The notes below the pieces were generated by a model. The model searched no databases. It saw only the letters and a program-made list of their open reading frames with translations, and had not been told where the DNA came from. Position numbers and translations under genes: made by a program. Below are positions 14,382 through 22,775 of a stretch of DNA of 37,089 bases, piece by piece. The DNA comes from Beijerinckiaceae bacterium. GTDB taxonomy: Bacteria; Pseudomonadota; Alphaproteobacteria; Rhizobiales; Beijerinckiaceae. Positions within the stretch are counted from its first letter, which is position 1, and each line of letters opens with the position of its first letter. The DNA lies in contig VERN01000005.1 in NCBI GenBank assembly GCA_018882635.1, forward strand, positions 1 to 37,089. The letters run 5' to 3'.

Positions 14382-15242
14382 TTATGGATAGCTGATTGGT
14401 GGTTCGGTCCGACGCGGCGGGACCGAACCTGTCGTCTTCGGATTGCGGACTGTTGCCTGCGGAATGATCACCGGCTTAGGAGGCTGCGCTGCAGCGGGCG
14501 CAGCTGCATTATTCTTCAAGCCGTTGAGCTGGCCAACCACTTCACTCAGCCGCGTCGTCAGGCTTTTTTGCGCTGTTTGCAATTCGTCAACGCCCTGTTT
14601 GATGGCATTGATCGTCTTGTCCGTATTAGCAGCCAATGTCACCTTGGCGCTCATCGCATTCTGCGACACTTGCAAGGTCTGCATCTGTTTTTTCAATTCT
14701 TCGGCATTGGCCGAGACATTTGCCAATGCCTGCATTGTCGCCTTTGACGTCTCCGTCATCTGCTTAGATGTGGCGATCAAAGCATTGATTTCGCCCGCAA
14801 AGGCGAGAAGGCCATCACGATTGGTTTTAGCCATCATCTCGAATTCATTCAGCGAACGCTTATAGAAAACGAGAGCACCAAACACACCAACACCACCCAT
14901 CACGAGAATGAGCAGTGTGGTATAAAACAAAATCATATTGTTGCGGCGGTTGCGATTGATGAATGTGCTCACCTCTCCGCGCAGGCGCTGAATTTCCTGG
15001 GCTGAATCGACGGCCGTCCCGGCTGCGGCCAGCGCAAGTTCAATCGCCTCATCGAGCCGCGGCTTCCCGCCTTCCGCTTTTGCTTCGGATTTGGCTGCCT
15101 TGACCTTTTCGCCAATCGCATCAGCCTTCACCTCAGCCGCAGACGCCTTGCCCTCACCCGTCGCTTCGGGCGCGGTTTCGGTTTTGGGAGCCGCCTTGGC
15201 GGCCTCATCCTTCTTGGCAGGCTTTTTCGGTGCTTCGCTCAT
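14382..15242 (-). CDS. Single-pass coiled-coil membrane protein, unknown function
   Basis: A 286-residue protein with an Ala/Lys/Glu-rich disordered N-terminal third (about 1-65), a membrane helix at about 102-127 (ILFYTTLLILVMGGVGVFGALVF), a long coiled-coil (about 130-240), and a Pro-rich tail. The topology (cytoplasmic low-complexity tail, periplasmic coiled-coil) recalls TolA-like or spacer proteins, but I see no specific family. Its ATG overlaps the stop of the small Cys protein by 4 bases. With that gene and the PDZ-like gene it forms a coupled set behind flhB. Confidence 0.7.
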   Translation of the reverse strand: MSEAPKKPAKKDEAAKAAPKTETAPEATGEGKASAAEVKADAIGEKVKAAKSEAKAEGGKPRLDEAIELALAAAGTAVDSAQEIQRLRGEVSTFINRNRRNNMILFYTTLLILVMGGVGVFGALVFYKRSLNEFEMMAKTNRDGLLAFAGEINALIATSKQMTETSKATMQALANVSANAEELKKQMQTLQVSQNAMSAKVTLAANTDKTINAIKQGVDELQTAQKSLTTRLSEVVGQLNGLKNNAAAPAAAQPPKPVIIPQATVRNPKTTGSVPPRRTEPPISYP

Positions 15243-15433
15243 CTCTGCCTTCCATTCTGGGCGACCCTAGCACGCGGCTCATGACGGCGGCATATGTCAC
15301 CCGAACTTGCTCTGACTTCGAGCGCCGGCAAACGGCGCGCTACAAAATTAAAGGCGCGGCAGCCATAAGGCCGCTGCGGATCATAGGTCACCATCATGTG
15401 GCGGCAACCAAAGCAGTTGGGATTGTTACTCAT
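15239..15433 (-). CDS. Small conserved Cys-motif protein coupled to flhB
   Basis: A 64-residue protein with CFGCRHMMVTYDPQRPYGC near the start, then AFNF, a V...SSGDIC stretch and RHEP. The C-x2-C ... TYDP-x-RPYGC ... SSG-x2-C spacing suggests a small zinc-binding fold. I recall similar orphan 60-70 residue proteins in other proteobacteria, some wrongly labelled as uracil-DNA glycosylase. Its ATG overlaps the flhB stop (ATGA) and its stop overlaps the next ATG, so it is translated in a tight chain with flhB. Both the conserved motif and the spacing argue that it is real. Function unknown. Confidence 0.7.
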   Translation of the reverse strand: MSNNPNCFGCRHMMVTYDPQRPYGCRAFNFVARRLPALEVRASSGDICRRHEPRARVAQNGRQR

Positions 15434-16563
15434 GCCGCCTTCTCCAGACGACGGCCATTCGTATCAAACTTCATCGCATCAGGGATGTCGACGTCGGGAA
15501 TTTCACCTTCGGCTCCCGCTTGGAAGACAAAAGAGAGAACGGTCGCAACCGCGCGGTACAGATCGCCATGGATCTCGCCACCAATTTCGGAAGTGTAATA
15601 GAGCGCACGCGCGAGAGGCGGAATGCTCAAAACGGGCACATTATTCTTCGACGCTTCTTCTTTGAGACGCGCCGCAACGGCATCCGTCCCCTTGGCGACA
15701 ACGGTTGGTGCCGAGCCATCTTTGAAATCATAATGCAGCGCGACGGCAAAATGCGTCGGGTTGGTGATTACCACCTGCGCTTCACCAATATTAGCAACAG
15801 AGCCACGCTCAGCCGCTTCACGCTGCAATTGGCGGATCCGCTGCTTCACCTCAGGCGAACCTTCGGTCTGCTTGTGCTCGTCCTTCATTTCTTGGCGGGA
15901 CATCAGCATTTTTTGATTGTGCTGGCGCCATTGGATCAAGGCATCAAGCGCACCGATTACGGCAATGCCCCCGATCAACAAAAGCAGGGTCGAAATAAAG
16001 AGAGCGCCCACACGCTCAGCCGCTGTCTCGATGGGAACAGCCGATAGCTCCATCAATTCCGGCAGGATGCTGATCAAGAACACAAAACCGACGACGCCCA
16101 GCGCCACAACTTTCAGAATTGATTTGCCAAGTTCGATCAGGGCCTGCATGCCAAACATGCGCGACAGGCCTGTTGCTGGCGAAAGGCGGTTGAATTTGAA
16201 GCCAATATTCTTGATGACGAAATGAAATCCGCCTAACGCCACTTGCGAGCCAATGGCCGCCAAAATCAAAGGAATACTGAACAAAACAATCAGCACTAAG
16301 GGCGATGAAAACCGATCAATCAGAATAGTGAAAAGTGATGAATCGTTTTTAAGCGGATCGATGATATCAAGGCCATTTCTGAATTCAGCACTCACATCCA
16401 AATAAAGTTTGCGGCCGGTCATGGCGAATTGCAATGCGGCCACGAGCAAGACAGCGCCCATAACCATGTCTTTTGAGGTCAAGATCTGACCTTCTTCGAT
16501 GGCTTGTTGTTTTCGCCGCTCGGTAGGTTGTTCTGTCTTTTCCTGACCTTCTTCCTCCGCCAT
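15430..16563 (-). CDS. flhB: Flagellar export switch protein FlhB
   Basis: FlhB is the gate component whose self-cleavage switches export from rod/hook proteins to filament-type proteins. The 377-residue product has four membrane segments (about 36-50, 88-110, 148-168, 185-210), the sequence GFKFNRLSPATGLSRMF in between, and a cytoplasmic domain containing the autocleavage motif NPTH at 268-271. The N-terminus EKTEQPTERRKQQAIEEGQ is typical. It lies 2 bases after fliR, the last of the fliKLMNOPQR run. Confidence 0.97.
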   Translation of the reverse strand: MAEEEGQEKTEQPTERRKQQAIEEGQILTSKDMVMGAVLLVAALQFAMTGRKLYLDVSAEFRNGLDIIDPLKNDSSLFTILIDRFSSPLVLIVLFSIPLILAAIGSQVALGGFHFVIKNIGFKFNRLSPATGLSRMFGMQALIELGKSILKVVALGVVGFVFLISILPELMELSAVPIETAAERVGALFISTLLLLIGGIAVIGALDALIQWRQHNQKMLMSRQEMKDEHKQTEGSPEVKQRIRQLQREAAERGSVANIGEAQVVITNPTHFAVALHYDFKDGSAPTVVAKGTDAVAARLKEEASKNNVPVLSIPPLARALYYTSEIGGEIHGDLYRAVATVLSFVFQAGAEGEIPDVDIPDAMKFDTNGRRLEKAA

Positions 16564-16565
16564 GG

Positions 16566-17351
16566 TTACCTCCCGGTTCCGGCGAGGATAACGTCACGCG
16601 TGACCTGAGAGATCACGCCGAGGAGTGAGGCAATTGAACGGCTCATCGACGGCAGCGCGACAGCGAGAAGGACCATGCCAACAAAGATTGTCAGCGGAAA
16701 GCCAACCGAGAAGATGTTCATTTGCGGCGCGACACGCGTCAGCAGGCCGATAATGATGTTAACGAAAAAAAGTGCAGCGATCAGCGGCAGTCCAATCACA
16801 AAAGCCGCCGAGAAAACCAGGCTGGCAGCACGCACAATATCCAGAAACATCTTGGGATCGAGAAAATCACCGCCAACAGGCAACACACTATAGCTGGCGA
16901 CAATATGGCGAAGCAGAATGTGGTGACCTTCCAATACAAGGAAGATAAGCAGCAACATCACAGACATAAACTGGGTGATAACGGGGGATTGTGATCCGGT
17001 CTGCGGATCAACCATCGAGGCGAAGCCGAGCCCCATCGAAAACGCAATCTGCTCACCCGCCATTGAAACTGCTGCGAAGGCCAATTGCACCGTCAGGCCG
17101 ATGGCCGTGCCGATGATGATTTCTTGCGCCACCAGAATGATACCCTTGACGGAAAAAAGGTCGAAGGGCGGAACTTGAATGCCTGAGACTGCAACGATGG
17201 CAAAGCACATCGCAAACGCTACACGCATCGGCACGGTCAGCGCCGACGCGGAGAAAAACGGTGCAGCGACAAACATAGCAGACAGACGGACTGTGAGCAG
17301 GAAGAACGCCGCGAGATGCTGAAACAGGGTGGTATCTTCAAGAACGATCAT
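16566..17351 (-). CDS. fliR: Flagellar export gate protein FliR
   Basis: FliR forms the core export channel with FliP and FliQ. The 261-residue product is almost all hydrophobic, with about six membrane segments and typical motifs such as LTVRLSAMFVAAPFFS near residues 20-35 and GEQIAFSMGLGFASMVDPQTG near 98-118. Length matches the family (about 260). The ATG overlaps the fliQ stop by 4 bases. Confidence 0.97.
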   Translation of the reverse strand: MIVLEDTTLFQHLAAFFLLTVRLSAMFVAAPFFSASALTVPMRVAFAMCFAIVAVSGIQVPPFDLFSVKGIILVAQEIIIGTAIGLTVQLAFAAVSMAGEQIAFSMGLGFASMVDPQTGSQSPVITQFMSVMLLLIFLVLEGHHILLRHIVASYSVLPVGGDFLDPKMFLDIVRAASLVFSAAFVIGLPLIAALFFVNIIIGLLTRVAPQMNIFSVGFPLTIFVGMVLLAVALPSMSRSIASLLGVISQVTRDVILAGTGR

Positions 17352-17623
17352 CGGCCAACCCGCCCGATTTCGTTGAAGATAAGCTGAAAGAAACCACCGA
17401 TCGTGCCAATCATGAACGGGGCGGATAGGGCAAGAATGCCAAGCACAATCACCAGTTTCGGTACGAAAGTGAGGGTCGCTTCGTTGATCGAGGTTGCTGC
17501 TTGGAACACGCCGATAATCAGGCCGATCACCAAAGCGGCCATTAAGGCCGGCCCAATCGTGAAGAGCACGCTTGTGAGTGTTTCTCGGCCAATGACAACG
17601 AAGTTCTGATAATCCATGATCAA
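17348..17623 (-). CDS. fliQ: Flagellar export gate protein FliQ
   Basis: FliQ wraps around the FliP-FliR core of the export channel in four copies. The 91-residue product (family usual 89-90) is a two-helix hairpin: PALMAALVIGLIIGVFQAAT, then INEATLTFVPKL, and a second helix LGILALSAPFMIGTIGGFF. It overlaps fliP and fliR by 4 bases each, so the three gate subunits are translationally coupled. Confidence 0.97.
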   Translation of the reverse strand: MIMDYQNFVVIGRETLTSVLFTIGPALMAALVIGLIIGVFQAATSINEATLTFVPKLVIVLGILALSAPFMIGTIGGFFQLIFNEIGRVGR

Positions 17624-18378
17624 AGCGCCTTGTTAAAGCTTTCGACCAAAGACGACATCGTCATTGCCCATCCATCGACAGCAACGAAGAGAAAGAGCTT
17701 GAAGGGCAGAGATATCAAGGTGGGCGATAGCATCATCATGCCGAGCGACATGAGAATGCTCGCGACTACAATATCGATCACGAGAAAGGGAAGAAACAGA
17801 AGGAAGCCAATCGTAAAGGCTGTGCGCAATTCGGACAGAATATAGGCGGGCACAATCGTCGTCACCGGAATTTCTTCCGGCGTGTTGTAACGTTCGCCCC
17901 CTTGCATTTCAGCCATTAACAGCAAATCAGATTGCCGTGTCTGCCGGAGCATGAAGCCCTTCATCACGCCAATCGTGCGCTCACCGGCCTGCTCAATCGT
18001 GATCTGACCGGCATTGTAGGGCGCGAAAGCCTGATTATTGATTTCTTTGAAAGTTGGCGCCATCACAAAGATGGTCATAAACAAAGCCAAGCCAACGAGA
18101 ACTTGGTTAGGTGGCGTCTGCTGCGTGCCAAGCGCCTGGCGCAAGATCGACAGCGTAATGATGATCCGTGTGAAGCTCGTCGTCACGAGCACCAATGATG
18201 GTAGCAATGTCAATGCTGACATCAACAAGAGCGCTTGGAGAGACAAAGATAATGTTTGTCCCCCACCCGCCTGTGATTGCAATTTCAAAACGGGAAGATC
18301 GAAGGATGATCCCGTCTGCGCCAAAGCAGCACCTGAGAGAAGTGTCAGCGCCAAGACCGTGAGAGCAACGCGCTTCAT
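17620..18378 (-). CDS. fliP: Flagellar export gate protein FliP
   Basis: FliP forms the pentameric core of the export channel. The 252-residue product has a cleavable signal peptide (KRVALTVLALTLLSGAALA), as is usual for FliP, then motifs such as LLPSLVLVTTSFTRIIITLS and LRQALGTQQTPPNQVLVGLALFMT, and the C-terminal DIVVASILMSLGMMMLSP. Length matches the family. It overlaps the FliO gene and fliQ by 4 bases each. Confidence 0.97.
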   Translation of the reverse strand: MKRVALTVLALTLLSGAALAQTGSSFDLPVLKLQSQAGGGQTLSLSLQALLLMSALTLLPSLVLVTTSFTRIIITLSILRQALGTQQTPPNQVLVGLALFMTIFVMAPTFKEINNQAFAPYNAGQITIEQAGERTIGVMKGFMLRQTRQSDLLLMAEMQGGERYNTPEEIPVTTIVPAYILSELRTAFTIGFLLFLPFLVIDIVVASILMSLGMMMLSPTLISLPFKLFLFVAVDGWAMTMSSLVESFNKAL

Positions 18379-18638
18379 GAGGGCTGCTCCGGTGTGCGGC
18401 TGACGATTTCAAGCGCCGTAATGCCGTCGCGGCCCAAGCCGCACAGCACTTTCATGCCGTCAATTTCCACAAGCGCAAGACGCGCCTGAGGTGCGATCTG
18501 AACAATTTGCCTGACAGCACCCTGCATCCCGAATTTCATCTGCAGCCGGTCGCGATAACGCATGAGAAAAAATGCGACCACGGCCAAGCCGCCGACAAAA
18601 ACGCCGGTTGACAGAAGATATGTCAGGCTCTGGTTCAC
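18375..18638 (-). CDS. fliO: Flagellar export accessory protein FliO
   Basis: FliO is a small membrane protein that helps assemble the FliP ring. This 87-residue product has one membrane helix (about 8-27, LLSTGVFVGGLAVVAFFLM) and a short cytoplasmic domain with IVQIAPQARLALVEIDGMKVLCGLGRDGITAL, the usual FliO pattern. It is at the short end for the family. Its position between fliN and fliP supports the call. Confidence 0.88.
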   Translation of the reverse strand: MNQSLTYLLSTGVFVGGLAVVAFFLMRYRDRLQMKFGMQGAVRQIVQIAPQARLALVEIDGMKVLCGLGRDGITALEIVSRTPEQPS

Positions 18639-18940
18639 AGGCTGCGCACCCGTTGCTCAGGTGAAACAATCTCTGTGAAGCGAATTCCAAGCCGCTCGCC
18701 CACAAGAACGACCTCACCTTTTGCGAGCAATGTTCCATTCACGAGAATATCGAGATGTTCACCGGCGATACGATCGAGCTCGACCACGGAACCGTCATTC
18801 AGCTTCAACAAATCGCGGATGGAAATCTTGGTTCCGCCGACTTCGACAGTCAGCTGAACTTCGATATTTTCGAGCAATTTCAAATTGTGGGCCGACGCCA
18901 TTGGAACGTCGGATGGATCCTGATCTTCAGTGACGCTCAT
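18635..18940 (-). CDS. fliN: Flagellar motor switch protein FliN
   Basis: FliN forms the bottom of the C ring with FliM and helps switching and export. The 101-residue product is essentially a SpoA domain: LLENIEVQLTVEVGGTKIS, IRDLLKLNDGSVVELDRIAG, HLDILVNGTLLAKGEVVLVG, with the expected final ERLGIRFTEIVSP. The N-terminal extension is short. It is 12 bases after fliM and overlaps the fliO start by 4 bases. Confidence 0.96.
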   Translation of the reverse strand: MSVTEDQDPSDVPMASAHNLKLLENIEVQLTVEVGGTKISIRDLLKLNDGSVVELDRIAGEHLDILVNGTLLAKGEVVLVGERLGIRFTEIVSPEQRVRSL

Positions 18941-18952
18941 GTTTCGGTTCCT

Positions 18953-19912
18953 TTATTCAGTCAGGCAGACGGCCATCTTGCCGTCACGTTCGCCAATTGT
19001 GCCGGTGAAGAGATCCTGACCTTCGACAAGAACCTTCACTTTTTCAAAAGCCGGAATTTCAACAACCATGTTTTCGCGCAGGCGCAGCAATTCACTGAGG
19101 CTGATTTTGGGTTCAGCGATGCGCGGCACAAAGCTCAATTCGAGATTGAGCATAGCATCCTGCAGTTTACGCTCCCAATTAAGGTCACGATCTGCACCGA
19201 CGCGCTGAATCTTGCTACGCAGAATAGTGGCAATCTGCTTCAGTGATTGGCGCGGATAGAGAATATCGATTGTCACGGGGTCAGCAAAAGGAAGCTGAAC
19301 AACGAAGGAACAGACGATCACCAATTCCTGCGCTTCCACAAAAAAGGTGAAGGCTGGATTGGTTTCGCTGCCCGAAAAATCTAGATCAATCGGATAGACT
19401 TCGCGCCAGCATTCCTCAAGCGTCCGAAGGCCGCCATCGACGACATTCTGAATGATACGCTCTTCGGTTGGCGTAAACTCATTAGCGCGTGTGACGTTAC
19501 TGTCACCGCGACCGCCAAAAAAACTATTGACCAGAATGCTGATCAACCGCGGCGGCATCGTGATCAAGATATTGCCCTTAAGGGCATCAACCCGCGCAAT
19601 CGAAAGGCTCAAAAAGGAATCGAGGCCTTTCTGATAATCTTCATAGCGGCGCGTTTCCGGCGGCAAGGTCGAAATACGCGGCGCAAAGCGGAGCATCGGC
19701 AACAGAATGTTGCGGAACTGACGTGCAAAACGCTCATTGATGAGACGAAGCGTATGGAGATCGCCGAGAAGGTTGGTGTCCTCGGCGCCGAATGCGAAAG
19801 GCTTATACTCGATCGGCTCGGACGCGCCGGGCGTCGAATCGAGTGAGCCGTCCTTCAGCCCTTCGATAAGAGCTGAGACTTCTTCGTTGCTGAGTTTACG
19901 CGTGCTCGACAT
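18953..19912 (-). CDS. fliM: Flagellar motor switch protein FliM
   Basis: FliM is the C-ring subunit that binds phospho-CheY and links FliG to FliN. The 319-residue product starts with the CheY-binding element LSNEEVSALIEGL (residues 6-18, a variant of LSQxEIDALL), then a middle CheC-like domain and a C-terminal SpoA domain (LSFVPRIAEPKISLSELLRL, KVLVEGQDLFTGTIGERDG). Retention of the N-terminal element suggests chemotactic control, although no che genes are in the window. It starts 3 bases after fliL. Confidence 0.97.
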   Translation of the reverse strand: MSSTRKLSNEEVSALIEGLKDGSLDSTPGASEPIEYKPFAFGAEDTNLLGDLHTLRLINERFARQFRNILLPMLRFAPRISTLPPETRRYEDYQKGLDSFLSLSIARVDALKGNILITMPPRLISILVNSFFGGRGDSNVTRANEFTPTEERIIQNVVDGGLRTLEECWREVYPIDLDFSGSETNPAFTFFVEAQELVIVCSFVVQLPFADPVTIDILYPRQSLKQIATILRSKIQRVGADRDLNWERKLQDAMLNLELSFVPRIAEPKISLSELLRLRENMVVEIPAFEKVKVLVEGQDLFTGTIGERDGKMAVCLTE

Positions 19913-19915
19913 GGC

Positions 19916-20521
19916 TTATTGCATCACGAGTCCGGTAATATAGACGTCTTCAATGCCGCCGAACTCAGTTCTGTCGGTCAGCACCTTATTGATCGCATCT
20001 TTCAAGAGGCCCTGGATGCGCTTGCGGTTCTCAATACCCACCACATCGCCTTCTGTCTGCTCGCCTAAGACGCCCAGCACTTCGGCGCGGATAGCGACCT
20101 CGTGCTTTTGAACGTTTTCAATGACTTTCTTGTCATATTGGGTGGCAAGACCAATGCTGATCTGCACAAAGCGCCGTGAGCCTTTGAGGTTCGTGGTAAA
20201 ATTGCCCGGAAATTCGAAATAGCTGGTGACGAATTTTTCCTTCGACGGGACAGGCTTGCCAGCAGGCTCGGCCGGCTTTTGATCCTTGCCGTCCTTACCA
20301 TCCTTGCCTTTCGCATCTGCCGCTTTGGCGTCGCCGCCTTCGGGCTTGCGCTCCACGACAATAGCCAGCGGATTTTCTTCCGGCGGCTTTGTCAGTTTGG
20401 CATACAGCAAGCCGCCGCCAGCACCGATGCCGATCATGACCAGCGCACCGACAACCATCAGCAAAATCTTGACGATCGGCTTTTTCTTTTTCTCTTGCGG
20501 TTCTTCAGCTGCCTCGGCCAC
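19916..20521 (-). CDS. fliL: Flagellar basal body-associated protein FliL (paralogue 2)
   Basis: Single-pass membrane protein linked to stator function. The 201-residue product has a membrane helix at about 15-37 (IVKILLMVVGALVMIGIGAGGGLLYA), a Lys/Asp/Gly-rich charged linker (about 60-90), and the periplasmic FliL domain with NFTTNLKGSRRFVQISIGLATQY and the terminal EDVYITGLVMQ. Its location between fliK and fliM is the standard one for fliL, so this is the orthologue; the protein at 1264-1812 is the extra copy. Confidence 0.93.
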   Translation of the reverse strand: MAEAAEEPQEKKKKPIVKILLMVVGALVMIGIGAGGGLLYAKLTKPPEENPLAIVVERKPEGGDAKAADAKGKDGKDGKDQKPAEPAGKPVPSKEKFVTSYFEFPGNFTTNLKGSRRFVQISIGLATQYDKKVIENVQKHEVAIRAEVLGVLGEQTEGDVVGIENRKRIQGLLKDAINKVLTDRTEFGGIEDVYITGLVMQ

Positions 20522-20534
20522 GGCGCGGCTCCTC

Positions 20535-22706
20535 TCAGGCTGTCATATCAACGGAGAAGGCTTCACCTTCGGCCGTTGCATGGTTCATCGTTGTGGCTGG
20601 TTCCACCTGTTGGCGAGAATTCCGGCCCTTGTTGTCGTCGTCATGAACATCAAAGCTGGCGAGCGCAAAGCCATCGCGGGACAATGCGTCACGCAAGCCC
20701 GTTTCGGCTTGGACGAGCGCGTCGGCTGCTTCAGTTGATGCGGCTTTCATAGACAGGCGAAGTTTACCGCCGTCCATGGCAATGCGGATCAGGATTTGGC
20801 CGAGGCCCGGCGGATAAAGCTGCATCCGCACTTCTTGCTGGCCTGCGCGCAAAGCCGCCGTCACCTGATTTTTGATTTGGCGTTCACGAATTTCGGCATC
20901 ACGCTGTGTATCGCGCCGACCATCCGCAACCACGGCTGACACCAGCGGCGCATCGCGCGAGACTGTTGCAATCGTCGGCATTTGCGGCGCTGCATTGATT
21001 GCAGCAAGTGTTGCGGCCGATGATGATGCGATTTGATCGTCAGCGGCACCACCCGAAACCGTGACGCCATGGATCATGGCCGTCAACTTCGGATCAAGCG
21101 GATTAGCGTCAACCGCACTCGTCGCCACCGTGTTGCGCAGCGTATCGCTGGGCAGCTTTTCACCTGCGATACGGTCAACTGGCAGATCGAGACGACGCGC
21201 TTCATCACGTGCTGCGAGAGCGCGCGCTTCAGGTAGTCGCTGCTCCGGCGTGAAGGACGATGTTTCGATCGCCATAAAAGCAGAATTGGTTGTGGCCACA
21301 GGCGCCGTGCTGCGAATTTCAGATTTGCCGCGCGGTTGCGACATGGCCGCCATGGTCTGGAGCAGCGCGGCATCGCGCTGGGGCATCGCCGTAAGATCCT
21401 CTGCCCGTGGCGCAAGCGGAGCCACGGGTGGCAAGACATTGCGCGGCGCTGATGTGACATCATCGATCGCGGGATCAGATGGCTGCTGCGTTAGGTTCGC
21501 TTGCGATGGCGCCGCGGTCAGGAATGGATTGACGTTAGCTGGCATCATCGCTGCAAGATCAGGAAGAGCCGGCACATCCATCTCGTGCGCGTGCTCATCA
21601 TTTGGTGCGCCATCATGATGCGAAGCGTCGCGATGCACTGCGCCCTGCACAAGGCCGTCAGCTGAGGCGATAAGGCTTATCTCATCCTGTGCCGCGCGCG
21701 CTGTTGGCGCCTCTGCGGGCTTCACCGCGGCCAGCTTTGTAGCCGCATGAACCGCCATCATGTCGCGTTCGGCCGTCGACACCATCACCCGCGACGGGGT
21801 GGGCATAAATGCATCGGCTTGCGCGAAGCTGGGTGCCATAGATGAAACTAAGGGTTGCTCGTATTCGGATGATTCTTCTTCGCGTTGTAGCAAGGCCTCA
21901 GCATCCGGCAAGACATCTTCCGCGACGGGCACCATCGGCGCGTCCTGTATCGCTTCCATTTCCAGCGCATCAGCGCCGAGGGGCGATTGGGCCGGAAGGT
22001 CGGTGACGATGTTTTCATCGACCCGCTCATCGGCACGATGGAGATCATCCATGCGGTACTCAGGGTCGAGATCAGCCACCTCAACGCTGATTGCGCCATC
22101 CACCATCACGGCATCAGCCGAAGCTGCTTGCCAATCAGACGGGCGCATGGGGCCAATAAACTCAGGATCAATCATGGCATTCGCCATGTCGAATTCCTGC
22201 GGCCTTGCGGCGGCGCCCGAGGGCACCGCCGCATCGGCCGTCAGAACTGAAGGCTTAACCGGCCCGATGAAGTCTTCGGGCGGAATATCGGAAACGGCAG
22301 GAACAAGAGGCACCTGCGGCGCCGGCGCGCGGGCTGTGATACCCCGACCAGCCAAAGCCGTGGCGGCTAACAGGGCATCGAGGCCAGCCTCGTCGGCGGG
22401 GGCAGTGGCGTTAACCAATTGGGGCGAAACCATCGCAACTGCCGCAACGGGCGGGGTCGCACCTGCCGAAAAAGCCGGGAAAACGGTCGGGATTCCGTCG
22501 GCCGAAACCGGTTGAACGGGGGTCAGGCCATTGGATGGCACCGCGCTTGGCGTGGCCGAGGGGTCGACGGAAATCTGGGTCATGAGCGCCATTACCGCGT
22601 CAAAGGGCGCAGCAGGAGCGGAAGAAGTCGCTGAAATACCAGCGCTTTCGCTTCCGGCGACGGTCGTCGTAGTGACGGGAGTTCCCACGGTCTGCACTGC
22701 GCACAC
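20535..22706 (-). CDS. fliK: Flagellar hook-length control protein FliK
   Basis: FliK is the exported ruler that sets hook length and triggers the FlhB switch. At 723 residues it is long, with a disordered Ala/Pro/Asp-rich body. The conserved C-terminal domain is near the end: VTAALRAGQQEVRMQLYPPGLGQILIRIAMDGGKLRLSMKA, the Flg_hook pattern of L.P..LG.v.v.i. The start is uncertain: GTG codons at 22706, 22697 and 22688 are all possible. It is the first gene of fliKLMNOPQR-flhB, with its own sigma-54 promoter at 22761-22775. Confidence 0.92.
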   Translation of the reverse strand: MCAVQTVGTPVTTTTVAGSESAGISATSSAPAAPFDAVMALMTQISVDPSATPSAVPSNGLTPVQPVSADGIPTVFPAFSAGATPPVAAVAMVSPQLVNATAPADEAGLDALLAATALAGRGITARAPAPQVPLVPAVSDIPPEDFIGPVKPSVLTADAAVPSGAAARPQEFDMANAMIDPEFIGPMRPSDWQAASADAVMVDGAISVEVADLDPEYRMDDLHRADERVDENIVTDLPAQSPLGADALEMEAIQDAPMVPVAEDVLPDAEALLQREEESSEYEQPLVSSMAPSFAQADAFMPTPSRVMVSTAERDMMAVHAATKLAAVKPAEAPTARAAQDEISLIASADGLVQGAVHRDASHHDGAPNDEHAHEMDVPALPDLAAMMPANVNPFLTAAPSQANLTQQPSDPAIDDVTSAPRNVLPPVAPLAPRAEDLTAMPQRDAALLQTMAAMSQPRGKSEIRSTAPVATTNSAFMAIETSSFTPEQRLPEARALAARDEARRLDLPVDRIAGEKLPSDTLRNTVATSAVDANPLDPKLTAMIHGVTVSGGAADDQIASSSAATLAAINAAPQMPTIATVSRDAPLVSAVVADGRRDTQRDAEIRERQIKNQVTAALRAGQQEVRMQLYPPGLGQILIRIAMDGGKLRLSMKAASTEAADALVQAETGLRDALSRDGFALASFDVHDDDNKGRNSRQQVEPATTMNHATAEGEAFSVDMTA

Positions 22707-22726
22707 GCCTCAACTGACTGTCAAAA

Positions 22727-22744
22727 AGCCGTCAGGAGACGGCT
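22727..22744 (-). terminator. Terminator-like hairpin in the fliK leader
   Basis: On the minus strand AGCCGTC and GACGGCT pair around TCCT and run into TTTTT. This is the shape of a Rho-independent terminator. It lies after the fliJ gene, and also just downstream of the predicted fliK transcript start (about 22749), so it could end the fliEFGHIJ message or act as an attenuator within the fliK leader. Confidence 0.6.
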
Positions 22745-22760
22745 CACCACACTCAGCTTC

Positions 22761-22775
22761 GCAAGTCGCATGCCA
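22761..22775 (-). promoter_or_regulatory. Sigma-54 promoter of the fliK operon
   Basis: Minus strand reads TGGCATGCGACTTGC, one base from the consensus -24 element with a perfect TTGC. It begins right at the fliJ stop codon and would start transcription near 22749, about 43 bases before fliK. Confidence 0.75.

Noticed and set aside
21760-22515. 251-residue plus-strand reading frame inside fliK
   Set aside because: Antisense to the low-complexity Ala/Pro region of fliK; composition (Ser/Ala/Gly runs) is what the opposite strand of such a region would give.
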